Shown: piece after piece, positions 50,261 through 59,980 of the stretch
Layout: every line of letters starts with the position of its first letter
How positions within the stretch are numbered: position 1 is the first letter of the stretch
Notes under the pieces: generated by a model
Seen by the model: only the letters and a program-made list of their open reading frames with translations
Database searches by the model: none
Told to the model about the DNA's origin: nothing
Program-made: the position numbers and the translations under genes
Source: Karstenula rhodostoma CBS 690.94
Taxonomy: Eukaryota; Ascomycota; Dothideomycetes; Pleosporales; Didymosphaeriaceae
DNA length: 64,000 nucleotides
Assembly: GCA_010093485.1 (NCBI GenBank)
Contig: MU001494.1
Span: 766,301-830,300, forward strand
Direction: 5' to 3'

Positions 50261-51856
50261 CTAGATCCCAGGACCATCGAGCCGCCGAGATTTCCCTCGA
50301 ATCTCCCTCGTAAACACCACAACCTCGCCTTCCTCCAACGGCTCATCGCTCGCCTTCCGCTTTCTCGACGCCTCGTTCATATATGGCCACGCCGGATCAT
50401 GAAACTTGTTGAAGCTGTTGGCGTAGTTTATTCTTGCCTGGCGGGCGTCCTTTCTTTCAGCTGCCAGTCTCGCTCGCAGGTCTGACTCCGCCTGCTCCAG
50501 CTCTTGTATTCTTATCCTGCTTTCCACAATGCGTGCATGGAGCTGTGTGATCTCGTCACCTGATGCCTTTCCCTGCTCGGCCAACTTGGCTTCGTGGTTC
50601 ATTTGCTTCTGTGCCATCTCGGACTGAAACCGAGTTCCGAGTGTGAGGATCTCATCGGCTTTGGCTCTCAGTTGCTTTTGGAGCTCTTGTACATTCACGC
50701 TCGATTCGGCGAGCATCGCTTCAGCGTTGTCTGCTCTAACCTTCTCCTCATCTGCTTTTCTCTGTTCCGTGTGGACCATCTTAAGAGTCTGATGCAAATG
50801 GATGGCTTGGTTCTCCGCCTTTTCCAACGCATCTGACTCCGCCTTTAGTGCCCAAGCCTCCAGCTCGTCATCTCCATCTGCGGTGCTCAGTTCCTGCGGC
50901 GCTTGCGGCGGCACATCGATAGCTGGCAAACATGAATGATGATTCTTAGCCGCCTCCACAGACCAACTACCAGCCGTCACAGTTGTCTCCTGCTGAGGGG
51001 TCCTCATACGGCTCGGACTATGCTGGACACTATACGGCAGACTAGGATGAAAAGCTGTAGAACTTGAACCAGAAGGCGAGAGAGGAGGAGGAGGTGGTGG
51101 CGGTAATGTCCCAGGCATAGGACCAACGGGTGGCAGGGCCGGTATACGCCTAATCGATTGATCCTGCAATCGCTGGTGAGATTCCGGTTGAGCGTGAGCA
51201 GCTTCAGAACTAGCCGTAGCTGCAGAATCTGGTGGGGTTGGGGGAGATTGGGGCCCAGAACGCGCAGGTGTCCAACTTACAGCTGGGAAAGGGGGTCGTA
51301 CATGTGGGCCGAGCTGAGGGCGTGTTGAAGTTGGCGGCCTAAGTAGCCCTGTCGAAACTTGTTTCCTCATCTCTATGTAACTCTCCAACTGTTTGATTGG
51401 GATTTCAGAGACTACTCGATTGTGTCCATCTTCCCTGCAGTAGAACGGATATCCGACGAAGTAAGGATGAACCGATCGAAGAGAACCGCTGTAATTGACT
51501 TGTATGGGTTCGTTCGGTTTTGGGTGTCGGTCACGCATGAACCGCTGCATGAGTCCGTCGTCAAATGCAGCGATACCTTGGGGTAACGGCTTGCTCCCAT
51601 CATACTGTTTCCCGTCAAGGCGAAAAATATGCTGCGAGGTAATTAGAGGCCATGTCGACGGATCTTCTTCGCGGTAGTCTATCTTAGTCCGTCGAATCGT
51701 TTCTCGCAGGACTGTTTCGTCCCAAGAGAAGTCGCCCCGGAATTCCTTTAGGTCTTCCAGACAGACGCGACCCAGCTGTTTTTTTGTATGAACGGGTTTT
51801 CCCTGTGCACGTGTTGTCGTCTTCTTCGATGACTGCGTTCGCGGTCCACTGGACAT
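50261..51856 (-). CDS. Unknown protein, tandem paralogue B (N-domain plus coiled coil)
   Basis: A single exon of 531 residues from MSSGPRTQSS (context ACACAATG); an in-frame ATG at 51931 would add 25 residues. The N-domain matches paralogue A: CLEDLKEFRGDFSWD, EEDPSTWPLITSQHIFRLDG, YDGSKPLPQGIAAFDDG, then YFVGYPFYCRED. The linker is very Pro-rich and includes a run of prolines (LPPPPPPPLSPSG). A coiled coil of about 150 residues follows (AENQAIHLHQTLKMVHTEQR, QKQLRAKADEILTLGTRFQ). The C-terminus carries SRKRKASDEPLEEGEVVVF, a basic motif followed by an acidic one, as in A. Same strand as A, 848 bp away, pointing to tandem duplication. Function unknown. Confidence 0.75.
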   Translation of the reverse strand: MSSGPRTQSSKKTTTRAQGKPVHTKKQLGRVCLEDLKEFRGDFSWDETVLRETIRRTKIDYREEDPSTWPLITSQHIFRLDGKQYDGSKPLPQGIAAFDDGLMQRFMRDRHPKPNEPIQVNYSGSLRSVHPYFVGYPFYCREDGHNRVVSEIPIKQLESYIEMRKQVSTGLLRPPTSTRPQLGPHVRPPFPAVSWTPARSGPQSPPTPPDSAATASSEAAHAQPESHQRLQDQSIRRIPALPPVGPMPGTLPPPPPPPLSPSGSSSTAFHPSLPYSVQHSPSRMRTPQQETTVTAGSWSVEAAKNHHSCLPAIDVPPQAPQELSTADGDDELEAWALKAESDALEKAENQAIHLHQTLKMVHTEQRKADEEKVRADNAEAMLAESSVNVQELQKQLRAKADEILTLGTRFQSEMAQKQMNHEAKLAEQGKASGDEITQLHARIVESRIRIQELEQAESDLRARLAAERKDARQARINYANSFNKFHDPAWPYMNEASRKRKASDEPLEEGEVVVFTREIRGKSRRLDGPGI

Positions 51857-53379
51857 TGTGTCGTAGGTGTGAGAAAAAAACCTCTCGTCCAACTGGTTGC
51901 GCCGATATCTCATATCGACGGACGCTTGCATAGCAACTGCATGAGAGCTTTTTACCGCTTCGTCTTAGGCAAACATCGGTAGTCAAGCCTGTTGTTGAGG
52001 GCATCTGTCCGTTCCTTAATGCATGCCATGGGCCGCGCAGCTGAGTTAGTGCTGTGGATGTCTCATGGCGCACATGCAGAGAACCGAACATTTCTTGATT
52101 TTCGATGAGATACGTGACGGTAACTCTGGAACACCCACCCAGAGCGTCCACTCCATGCATTTCAAGATGGCCTATTCGATCCTAAGATCGGCGACGTCCA
52201 CTGTGGGGCAGAATATGTGCCTGTAGGACACATTTTGACAGGTGCCACGAGAGCGTTGGACGGCTTCACGGCTCTCTGGGGTGTCCTGGTGTATGGGCCG
52301 TCACCGCTGTTGCGGGATTCTCCTTTTGTTTCAAAACACTGTCGCCCTGATTGTGGGCCACGCACATGTTTCTCCTGCTCCACAAACTGGACCTGCGCGA
52401 TGGCCAGAGTGGCGCGTACTGTGCCGCCAAAGCACACGGACAATCTTCAGGCACCATGCATGCACGCCAGCCGCCTGACTTCCTGCAGCCTCACCGCCGC
52501 CGCCGAAACCGGGAGATGCCGTTCAGGTGCCCAAATGCCCAAACGCGCCCGCAACTGACCAGAGTGGGGCCAGTGCGGGGTACAAAGAAACAAGGCGGCA
52601 AAACCATAAGACAGGATCGGGAACGGGAACGGGCACTGTTTATGAAGTTGGTTTGGTAAGAGGCAAATTACAGTACAGCGTGTGTACGTGTGTGTAGAAA
52701 CCCCAAGGTCTTTGTTGGCGACCTACTACTGCACGTCATCCCAAGATCTGCAGGCACGAGTGGGGGCGTGGGGTTCCTAGTTAGCAACGTCGCCTCGCAT
52801 CCTCCACATTCACAGAGCAACAACGCAGGCACATGTGGATACAGTACTTGGCAGAAAGCAACCTGACATTTCATTGCAAGGCAATGTACTCCACCATTAG
52901 AATGGTATACGTGACTCCGGTTGCGAAATCGTCGGCCACCACCACGGGCAATGATTCTCAACCCTGTACAACTCCGAAGAGACGATGAGCCTCCCATTTG
53001 GGTATCAAACAAAAGGAAAAATCCAAACAACGTGAATCACAAACATAGCCACCGTCCGACCGGTTATGCAAACAGAGAAAGAAGCCCGCGAATGACCGGT
53101 CCTGAGATAAAGATGATAGGACACGATATCGGGATGAACTGCTAAAGGAGTCTTGAGCAGTGCAATGATCAACGGTATTCTACCAAGGGGCAGTACGGCA
53201 TAGTTCAGCACCGCAAGTGGATGATCGAAAAAGCGCCCTGGGTCTTTCAGAATGATATAAGTCGAAGAAGATCGGAGCCGGAGTCGCCACGCGTGTTGTA
53301 CATTCATGTTCCGCTTGTAGATGGCATCTGCAGTATAGAGTTAGGTAAGATAAAGAGCGTCGAGGATGTTTCCACGTAC
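51857..53379. other. Intergenic region upstream of paralogue B
   Basis: About 1.5 kb. Overlapping frames at 52162-52659 and 52668-53307 have no domain or consistent start context. Nothing else was recognised. Confidence 0.45.
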
Positions 53380-54471
53380 CTAGGCTTTGGAAGCACTCTT
53401 CTTGTGCGTCTTCTTCTTGGTGGAAGATGACTTGGTGATGGCTCCCTTCTTTGAGACACGCGCAGAAGACTTCTTGGAAGACTTCTTGGGAGACTTTCTA
53501 TGGTCCTTGGTATCGTACGGGTTACCGAAAGCATCCAACTGCGGCAAGAACTCAATCGCGGGCACCTGGGAGGTGTCTCCGCTCTCCAACATATCACGAA
53601 TGGTGTTGACAGCAGCTTCGGCCTCGGCCTTGGTCTTATTCTCTCCTAGGTAGTTGAGCTGCTCAACCTCGCGAAGAACGTTGACCGGGGCCTCGAAGTG
53701 TTTGGCCTTCTCGGCCGGCGCCACCATGGCCGCAGACTCGAGCTCTGTCTTGCCGGCCGCGAGCTTCCGAGAGAAGGTATTGAGGCGCTGTTCCTCCGAC
53801 TTCTTGAGCGCGACGGTGTACATGGTACCCGGGAACTGCGCCTCGATGATGTTGAACTGGCGAAGGATGAGGGTAATCTTGCGCGCCTGCCACAGCTTCT
53901 GGTTGTATGTGGCCCGCTGGTAGTGTTTGCGACAGAAGAGAGGCCAGTCGGTGATCAAGCGAGTGCAAGCTTTGTTCCTACCAAAGTGGTCGGAGATGAC
54001 CTTTCGCGAAAGGTCTATGGTGGTCTGACCGGTGCGACACACTTCGAATTCGTCGTTCATACACAGAAACTCTCCGGGAGCCGGCGCGTCGCTGGTTGCG
54101 TGGTCTTCGGTCTTCATCTCCACATCTGCGCTTACAGCAGTTCCGTTCGAGGCCACATGTCCGTCAACGTCCGCAGGCGCGTCTCCTGTCGACGGCAGCG
54201 GCGAGGCTACACCGTTCGGAGCCTTATTGTCGAGCGCCTCCTTGATAACAAGGTCGCAGGCCATTGGGGCCATTGGGGCCATAGTGTCGTCGGCGTGACC
54301 GCCTGGAGCGGCAGGCGCGATCGTGGGGGTGGAGGGAACCGGGGCAGTGGGGATGGGAAGGAGATGGTGTTGATCCTTGCCTACCAAGGTATCCGACGAG
54401 TTGAGGATGTACGTGACGCTCATGGGAGCCGTAGCCTGCGGCAGGTTGCCCATGGTCGAGACCTCGGTCAT
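53380..54471 (-). CDS. Unknown protein with a Cys/His core and lysine-rich tail
   Basis: A single exon of 363 residues that I cannot name. The first about 130 residues are Ala/Pro/Thr-rich. The central block (about 133-240) looks conserved and carries possible zinc ligands: LCMNDEFEVCRTGQTTIDLS (C-x7-C) and KACTRLITDWPLFCRKHYQR (C-x10-C-x2-H), followed by helical QARKITLILRQFNIIEAQFP and KKSEEQRLNTFSRKLA. The last about 40 residues are a Lys/Ser-rich tail with KKSSKKSS and KKKTHKKS, similar in composition to histone H1 tails, so a chromatin or nucleic-acid role is possible. No signal peptide or membrane segment. Confidence 0.75.
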   Translation of the reverse strand: MTEVSTMGNLPQATAPMSVTYILNSSDTLVGKDQHHLLPIPTAPVPSTPTIAPAAPGGHADDTMAPMAPMACDLVIKEALDNKAPNGVASPLPSTGDAPADVDGHVASNGTAVSADVEMKTEDHATSDAPAPGEFLCMNDEFEVCRTGQTTIDLSRKVISDHFGRNKACTRLITDWPLFCRKHYQRATYNQKLWQARKITLILRQFNIIEAQFPGTMYTVALKKSEEQRLNTFSRKLAAGKTELESAAMVAPAEKAKHFEAPVNVLREVEQLNYLGENKTKAEAEAAVNTIRDMLESGDTSQVPAIEFLPQLDAFGNPYDTKDHRKSPKKSSKKSSARVSKKGAITKSSSTKKKTHKKSASKA

Positions 54472-56891
54472 GGGAGCGATGGCGGCCGCAAAGGTGGCGG
54501 TAGGTGTGTTTGGTGAAGATATTGGGCGCGTCGGCTAGAAAGAGGTACAAAGGCTGGTGAGAAAGCCAACGGTAGCGACCAATTTGAGTGAAGTTTAACA
54601 AGAAGGTGTGGATATCTCGAGGCAGGTGGGCCAGCGCACGCTTTATGTCCAGGCTGCCGACGCGGCAGAGCCTCCAGATGACGCTAATTTGTGATTCACC
54701 GCGGCAGTGCTGGCAGGTGCGCTATGGGCTGGTGACGTTTGGCTGTTTGAAGGGCGTCTGACGGGTCTGCAGTTGAGGTGAAGCGGGGAGCGTGCACGGC
54801 ACTGCTTCTACCCACGTAATGCCAAATGACGGTGACTAGGACTGGTTTAGACGGGCGTGAATTTGCAGCTGCCTGGCCTTTCCACCGATTGGGCATCCAG
54901 AAGCCCACGGGAACCTCACGATGAGCCTGGATTCGCTGCCCGGGCGCCAAGCCTGGAGTTTGCCGTGAAAGCCATGGAGCCCAGTCCAGCAGATGAGCCA
55001 TTGTGCCACCTGCAGCCCCTACACGCCCAAATGACAGCATTGCTAGCCCCGCTGCTATGCCCAACCTCAGAGGAGGCGGTGCGGGGAATCTGGCACTTTC
55101 AGCTTTGCTTGTTCCACCAGATGTGATGTCTACACGCCATGCTTGGTGCTGCTGCTCGCCTGTCGCTGGTTGCATGTGATGAGGTGTTGATGCGGAACAA
55201 TCCTACATTGAAGGCTGGTCTGGATACGAACGGCGACTACAACATTCAACGGCTGGCGTGCAGTGCTGAACTTACAACTCGTCCGCACGTCCGCAATATG
55301 ACTGGAGCATCGTGGCACCTCAATCACTACCTCGAACGTGACTATCTTATGGATGTGAAAGCGAAGGCCCAGCGGCGTATGAGGACGTATCAGACACAAC
55401 AGCTAGCTTCAAGTAATAGGGTTTCGTCAATGGCTGCCGATTCGAGAGGGCCCATCGCCTCAACCCTCATGCAAACGCGGAAGCCCTACTTCCACGTGTG
55501 ACAACGAGCCGCAGAGTCCTGAGTGCAGGCCAACAGTAACACATTTGTGAGGGATTCGACCGCATCCTGTCCCGCCTTTTACGTTGTCATTGTGTGTTAT
55601 GACTGATCTTTGAGATATTTGTCCAGGACAATCGCCGAGGTGCCTAAAGATCATTGTAACCTAACAAAAGTCTCTATCTTAAGCGGCTTATCCTACCCTA
55701 TTATATACTGCCTGCTCACTGATGATGACGCTCTACTGTACTTCGCTATTTAATGGGAGGCAGGAGCACAGACAAGCAAAGACCATTCTAACGATTACTA
55801 CTCCCAGTATTTTGCCATGTACCAGACCTTGATCTGAGTTTGTGCAACCGTTGATGTTTTAAACTATGCTATGCCGAAGTTGTGTTCTAGGCTAATTTCT
55901 GTCTGTTGTTGCCTGTCACACCCACGATACCGTAGATCTCTTCATGTACCCCACCCATATCAGCTTCGTCTCCCTCGCCATATAACTGATTCCAAAGCTA
56001 CTGTTATTATGCACCTGATGATCTCACTTTTAAAAGGATAGTAGAGTGTTGCGAGGAGGATGTCCTCTGTGGCAGTGCACTAAGCTCACAGATGCGGCCA
56101 AGGCTAACCAAAAGGCCCTAACCGCATTCAGCGCAAGTACATGAGTGGGGTGTCTTTTCAACTTATTCAACGGCACCGCAGGTACGCTTAATCATTACTC
56201 CCCATTGTGTAGGAATTCTTGTATTCTTCGAAGGGCAGCACTTCCTCGTTGTATCGGTATTGATGCACTCGCCCGGCGATATGACACAGCTCTACCCTGC
56301 ACCGCGCTCAACAGATTGATGTGAAACGACTGCGCACCGTCTACCGGAACGAAATATATCCACGGGAACTCGCCAATTCGGCTCTTTTTCGCCTCATCCG
56401 AAGAGAGAAGTCATGCACCTACATGACATATGAATGTTAGAATATCCCCCGGTTTTGGGCGAGTAACCAGGCTGCAGCTCGGTTGAAGCCGTCTACACTG
56501 CGTTGCGAATTCTTGCTGGGTCTGCAGAACATTGGCAGGGATACTGTTGAGGGCTGCGATCCGCGGACTTCTTTATCTACAGCCAACGGTTACACAGTCT
56601 TCAAAAAACTCTTTCACCTGCGGCCAGGCTCGATCTGCATAATTGGAGCACATTGTCCGTTCAAGGACTGAGTTCGGCTGCCACGTATTTGACTTCGTGA
56701 CCTTACAGCTGGCCTTGAACTGGGAGTGCATTACCTATTGCACCATTCTTAGCTACCTTTATCTACGTGGAGCTTCTGTATACCCACGATCGAGTAGGAC
56801 AAACGTTTTCTACTACCCAAAGCGAGAGACGAACCTGAACGCAGACTTTGGCAAATCGCAGCGTGCCGTCACCTAGCTTCGCCCGTTTACC
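54472..56891. other. Longest intergenic region (2.4 kb)
   Basis: It divides the minus-strand gene ending near 54.5 kb from the plus-strand helicase. The middle (about 55550-56450) is A+T-rich. The longest frame (55139-55501, 120 codons) has no recognisable features. I saw no terminal repeats, transposase remnants or RNA gene, but an eroded element cannot be excluded. Confidence 0.4.
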
Positions 56892-59534
56892 ATGGATCCC
56901 ACATATTCACGGCAAGCCGCCGTACAAAAAATACAGAAGAATGACAAATACAACGTCTACGCCGCACCCTTCGTTTCGTCACTCTTGAAGCAGATCAACC
57001 AAGAGCCTGGTCAGATATGGGAGACGACTCCGCGACACTTCATTGATTATCCGCAATACATTAGCTCCTTCGCGGGTTACAGCTTCCTTCCACGCCGAAC
57101 TCCTTGGTTCCCACCAACGCGGATTCAGCCAGCCGGTACTGACGGCCTTCGTGCGAATAACTACCTGGAATACTTTAACGCAACTCTGTCAATGGAGATT
57201 GCTGTTAAAGCAGAGGAGAATGAGCGTTTTGCGATGTACAAAGCGTTTTGCTGGCTTGCACGACCTGAAAATCAAGGCCCTCTCCCGGAGCAGCACCAAT
57301 CTCCTGGATTGTACGCGATTTCGGTACCAGGGCTCAGAGAAAACAGTCCACATGTTGAACTGGGAGATACCTTGGAGCTGAGACAACTCGTGGTAACGTA
57401 CTCGAACACCTTTGTTGGCGATATCAATGGCTTCAATCAACCAGCATGGACAGGCGTCGTATACCATGCTTCGGTCCATGGGATTCACAGAGCTGAGGAG
57501 AGGGTATACATCAAAGCCGATGGACTGCGTGAGCTTTTTCCACGCGTAGACTCCCACCACACCATTCCCATCATCGTCAACGTGGTGTTCCCCTTGAAGA
57601 AGAGAACGATGGGAGCGTACAGAGACACATTGATGTTCATCGATGGTGCATTGAATGCGGCCATTGAATCAGAGCGACAGATGCTAAAGCAATCGCAGCA
57701 AAAGCTCGGGGAGGAGATAGTTGACTTCGTTCTCGGCGAGAAGATGACAGACACGGGTGCTGCCCATACAAACGGAACCGGTATCGAGCCTGGATACAAC
57801 GACTGGATACGTCGCATGCTTTTTCCCGTGGACTCAGATGGCAAGGTCCAGACGCAACTCCGCACAGTGCCCCAGCGAGCACTCTTCGACTCCCAAATCA
57901 ACTACGAGCAAGCTCATGCTGTCAACTCCGTATGCATAAACGACTACGGCTGCCTTCCATATCTTATTTCCGGTCCACCTGGCACTGGCAAGACGAAGAC
58001 CATTGTGGAGACAGCCATGCAGTTGCTGAACGGCCATATAGTAGATCACGTCCTCATATGTGCGCCGTCGGAATCCGCTGCTGATACGCTCGCTCTACGA
58101 CTGAAGAAGTACCTGAGTACCACAGAGCTCCTGAGACTTAATGGTCCGTGGCGCGCCGATAACGAAGTTGCGCCAGCGCTCATTCAGTATACGTACATGG
58201 AGGCCGACATGTTTGCGCTACCCCCATTCAAGCAGCTCATGGCCTACAACATTGTCGTTACCTCGTGTAGAGACGCAGCCATCCTGGTGGAAGCACGCCT
58301 GACAAACACCGACTTATGGACATTAGAGAAAAACATCCTGGAAGTCTTCAAATCCGACGACGCCAATCCCCCATCCAAGCTCCATTGGGGTGCACTCCTC
58401 CTAGACGAAGCAGCCCAAGGCACCGAGCTCGACGTTCTCTCCGCCATCAGTGCCGTCTGCCCACCTCCCAAGTACCCCGCCATCCAGCCCCAACCCCTCT
58501 TCATAATGGCCGGCGACGAAAAGCAACTCGGCCCCAAAACCTCCTCGCACGACCCGCGCGTCTCCCAATCCCTCTTCGCCCGCCTCTTCGCCCGCCCCCT
58601 CTACAAAACACACCCCCTCTCCCGCACAAACACCAAGCCCTCCACCGGCCCTCCCATCCTCCGCAAATCCATGCTCCCCATCCTCTACGCCCCCTTCACA
58701 AACCTCACCCGCAACTACCGCTCGCACCCCGCCATCCTCAGCGTGCCCAGCAACCTCTTCTACGCCGACACCCTCATCCCCGAAGCCCCAACCCCGCACA
58801 CCCCGCTGCAGACCTCCACGCTCTGGACCGGCGCCAAATGGCCCGTCCTCTTCGTCCCGCACGCCTACGTCGAGGAAATCGAGCGCGACAACGGCGGCTG
58901 GTACAACGCCGAGGAAGCCCGCATGGCATGCGACTTCGCCGCCCACCTCATCCGCCACGACGCCGTCGCCCAGTCAGACATCGCCATCATATCGCCCTTT
59001 GCCGCCCAGGTGAAGCGCATCCGCTCCGTCATCCGCGCGGCCCCGTACGGGTTTTGGGACGTCAACATCGGCCCGCTGGAGGCGTTCCAGGGGCTGGAAA
59101 AGCGCGTCGTCGTCATCGCCACCACACGCACGCGCGGGAAACATTTTGTGGAGAAGGATGTGGAGCGCGGGTTGGGGCTGATATACCAGCCGAGGAAAAT
59201 GAACGTTGCGCTGACGCGGGCAAAGGAGGCCCTGATTGTGTTGGGGAGTGCGTCGGCGCTGGCCAAGGATGGGCATTGGAGGGAGTTCCTTGCGTTCTGT
59301 TGGAGGAACGGATTGGTCAAGGACGACAGTGGGTGGTGGCTGAAGAGGAGGATGAAGTACGAGGACGGCAAGAATGCAAAGGTGGGCGTGTTGGAGAAAG
59401 CGCTATTGGCGAAGGGGAGTAGAGAGGTTAATGGTGGTGGAAGCAGGGTCCTGGGTGGCAAGGCAGTCGGTCTGGAGCATGACTACGACGCGGGCTATGA
59501 GGGTTGGACTGAGAGTTTGAGGGAGGCAATATGA
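56892..59534 (+). CDS. Superfamily 1 RNA helicase, MOV10/SDE3-like
   Basis: A single exon of 880 residues. SF1 helicase motifs are complete and in order: I GPPGTGKTKTI (about 361), II LLLDEAAQ (about 505), III GDEKQLGP (about 541), IV LTRNYRSHPAIL (about 606), V EAFQGLEKRVVVIATTRT (about 730) and VI NVALTRAKEALIVLGS (about 771). The first about 300 residues contain beta-rich, MOV10-like sequence (GDTLELRQLVV, WTGVVYHASVHGI) with no zinc-finger or signal. The Upf1 Cys/His domain is absent, so an RNA-silencing or mRNP role as in MOV10/SDE3 is more likely than Upf1. Codon use changes abruptly inside the gene near 58380 and again near 59140. The stop overlaps an acidic small ORF by ATGA. Confidence 0.88.
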   Translation: MDPTYSRQAAVQKIQKNDKYNVYAAPFVSSLLKQINQEPGQIWETTPRHFIDYPQYISSFAGYSFLPRRTPWFPPTRIQPAGTDGLRANNYLEYFNATLSMEIAVKAEENERFAMYKAFCWLARPENQGPLPEQHQSPGLYAISVPGLRENSPHVELGDTLELRQLVVTYSNTFVGDINGFNQPAWTGVVYHASVHGIHRAEERVYIKADGLRELFPRVDSHHTIPIIVNVVFPLKKRTMGAYRDTLMFIDGALNAAIESERQMLKQSQQKLGEEIVDFVLGEKMTDTGAAHTNGTGIEPGYNDWIRRMLFPVDSDGKVQTQLRTVPQRALFDSQINYEQAHAVNSVCINDYGCLPYLISGPPGTGKTKTIVETAMQLLNGHIVDHVLICAPSESAADTLALRLKKYLSTTELLRLNGPWRADNEVAPALIQYTYMEADMFALPPFKQLMAYNIVVTSCRDAAILVEARLTNTDLWTLEKNILEVFKSDDANPPSKLHWGALLLDEAAQGTELDVLSAISAVCPPPKYPAIQPQPLFIMAGDEKQLGPKTSSHDPRVSQSLFARLFARPLYKTHPLSRTNTKPSTGPPILRKSMLPILYAPFTNLTRNYRSHPAILSVPSNLFYADTLIPEAPTPHTPLQTSTLWTGAKWPVLFVPHAYVEEIERDNGGWYNAEEARMACDFAAHLIRHDAVAQSDIAIISPFAAQVKRIRSVIRAAPYGFWDVNIGPLEAFQGLEKRVVVIATTRTRGKHFVEKDVERGLGLIYQPRKMNVALTRAKEALIVLGSASALAKDGHWREFLAFCWRNGLVKDDSGWWLKRRMKYEDGKNAKVGVLEKALLAKGSREVNGGGSRVLGGKAVGLEHDYDAGYEGWTESLREAI

Positions 59535-59656
59535 ATCAAGAAGTAGATGAATGCGAGGGAGAAGAGAACAATGAAGCAGAGGAAGAGGATGAGAATGATG
59601 ACGTGGAGGTAGAGATTGAGGATACCGCGGAGATTGATGTAAAGAACGAACCATAG
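59531..59656 (+). other. Acidic 41-codon ORF overlapping the helicase stop (ATGA)
   Basis: It starts one base before the helicase TGA and runs 41 codons in another frame. Roughly half of the residues are Glu or Asp (for example NEAEEEDENDDVEVEIED). It may be a lost acidic C-terminal tail of the helicase separated by a frameshift, a short downstream ORF, or chance in a purine-rich 3' UTR. Confidence 0.35.
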
Positions 59657-59980
59657 GTTGCATATAGAATCACCAATTTAGGGTTGTCCTGTTCGGTGCA
59701 ATAGCTCACAGGCTCACTCAAATATCCGTCTATCTGCTACGGAGCGCTTCCATAGAGACAAGGCCATAAAATCAAAACCCACGGATAGCATCCGCTCGAC
59801 TGGGACAAATTCGCCGTGAACCAAAAATGAGGGCAGGGCCAATACACAATGCCCTCATTGAACGCCACGCCACGCCAACTGATGTAATCGTGTCCAGCAG
59901 TTAATGTCAAAATCGCGCCTCCTTCGCCTTAAAATTGTGCAGACTCGTGGTTAGAAGATGTAAGCGTGTAGCCCACAGAT
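59657..59980. other. Convergent 3' region of helicase and remodeller
   Basis: Presumed 3' UTRs; nothing else seen. Confidence 0.5.

Noticed and set aside
55550..56450. A+T-rich stretch as a mutated (RIP-affected) transposon
   Set aside because: No terminal repeats, target-site duplication or transposase-like frames were recognised; composition alone is not enough.
58316..59422. A 368-codon plus-strand frame inside the helicase gene, and long minus frames opposite it
   Set aside because: Their amino-acid content (Arg/Pro/His-rich) is the shadow of C-ended codons in the helicase frame, which carries all SF1 motifs.
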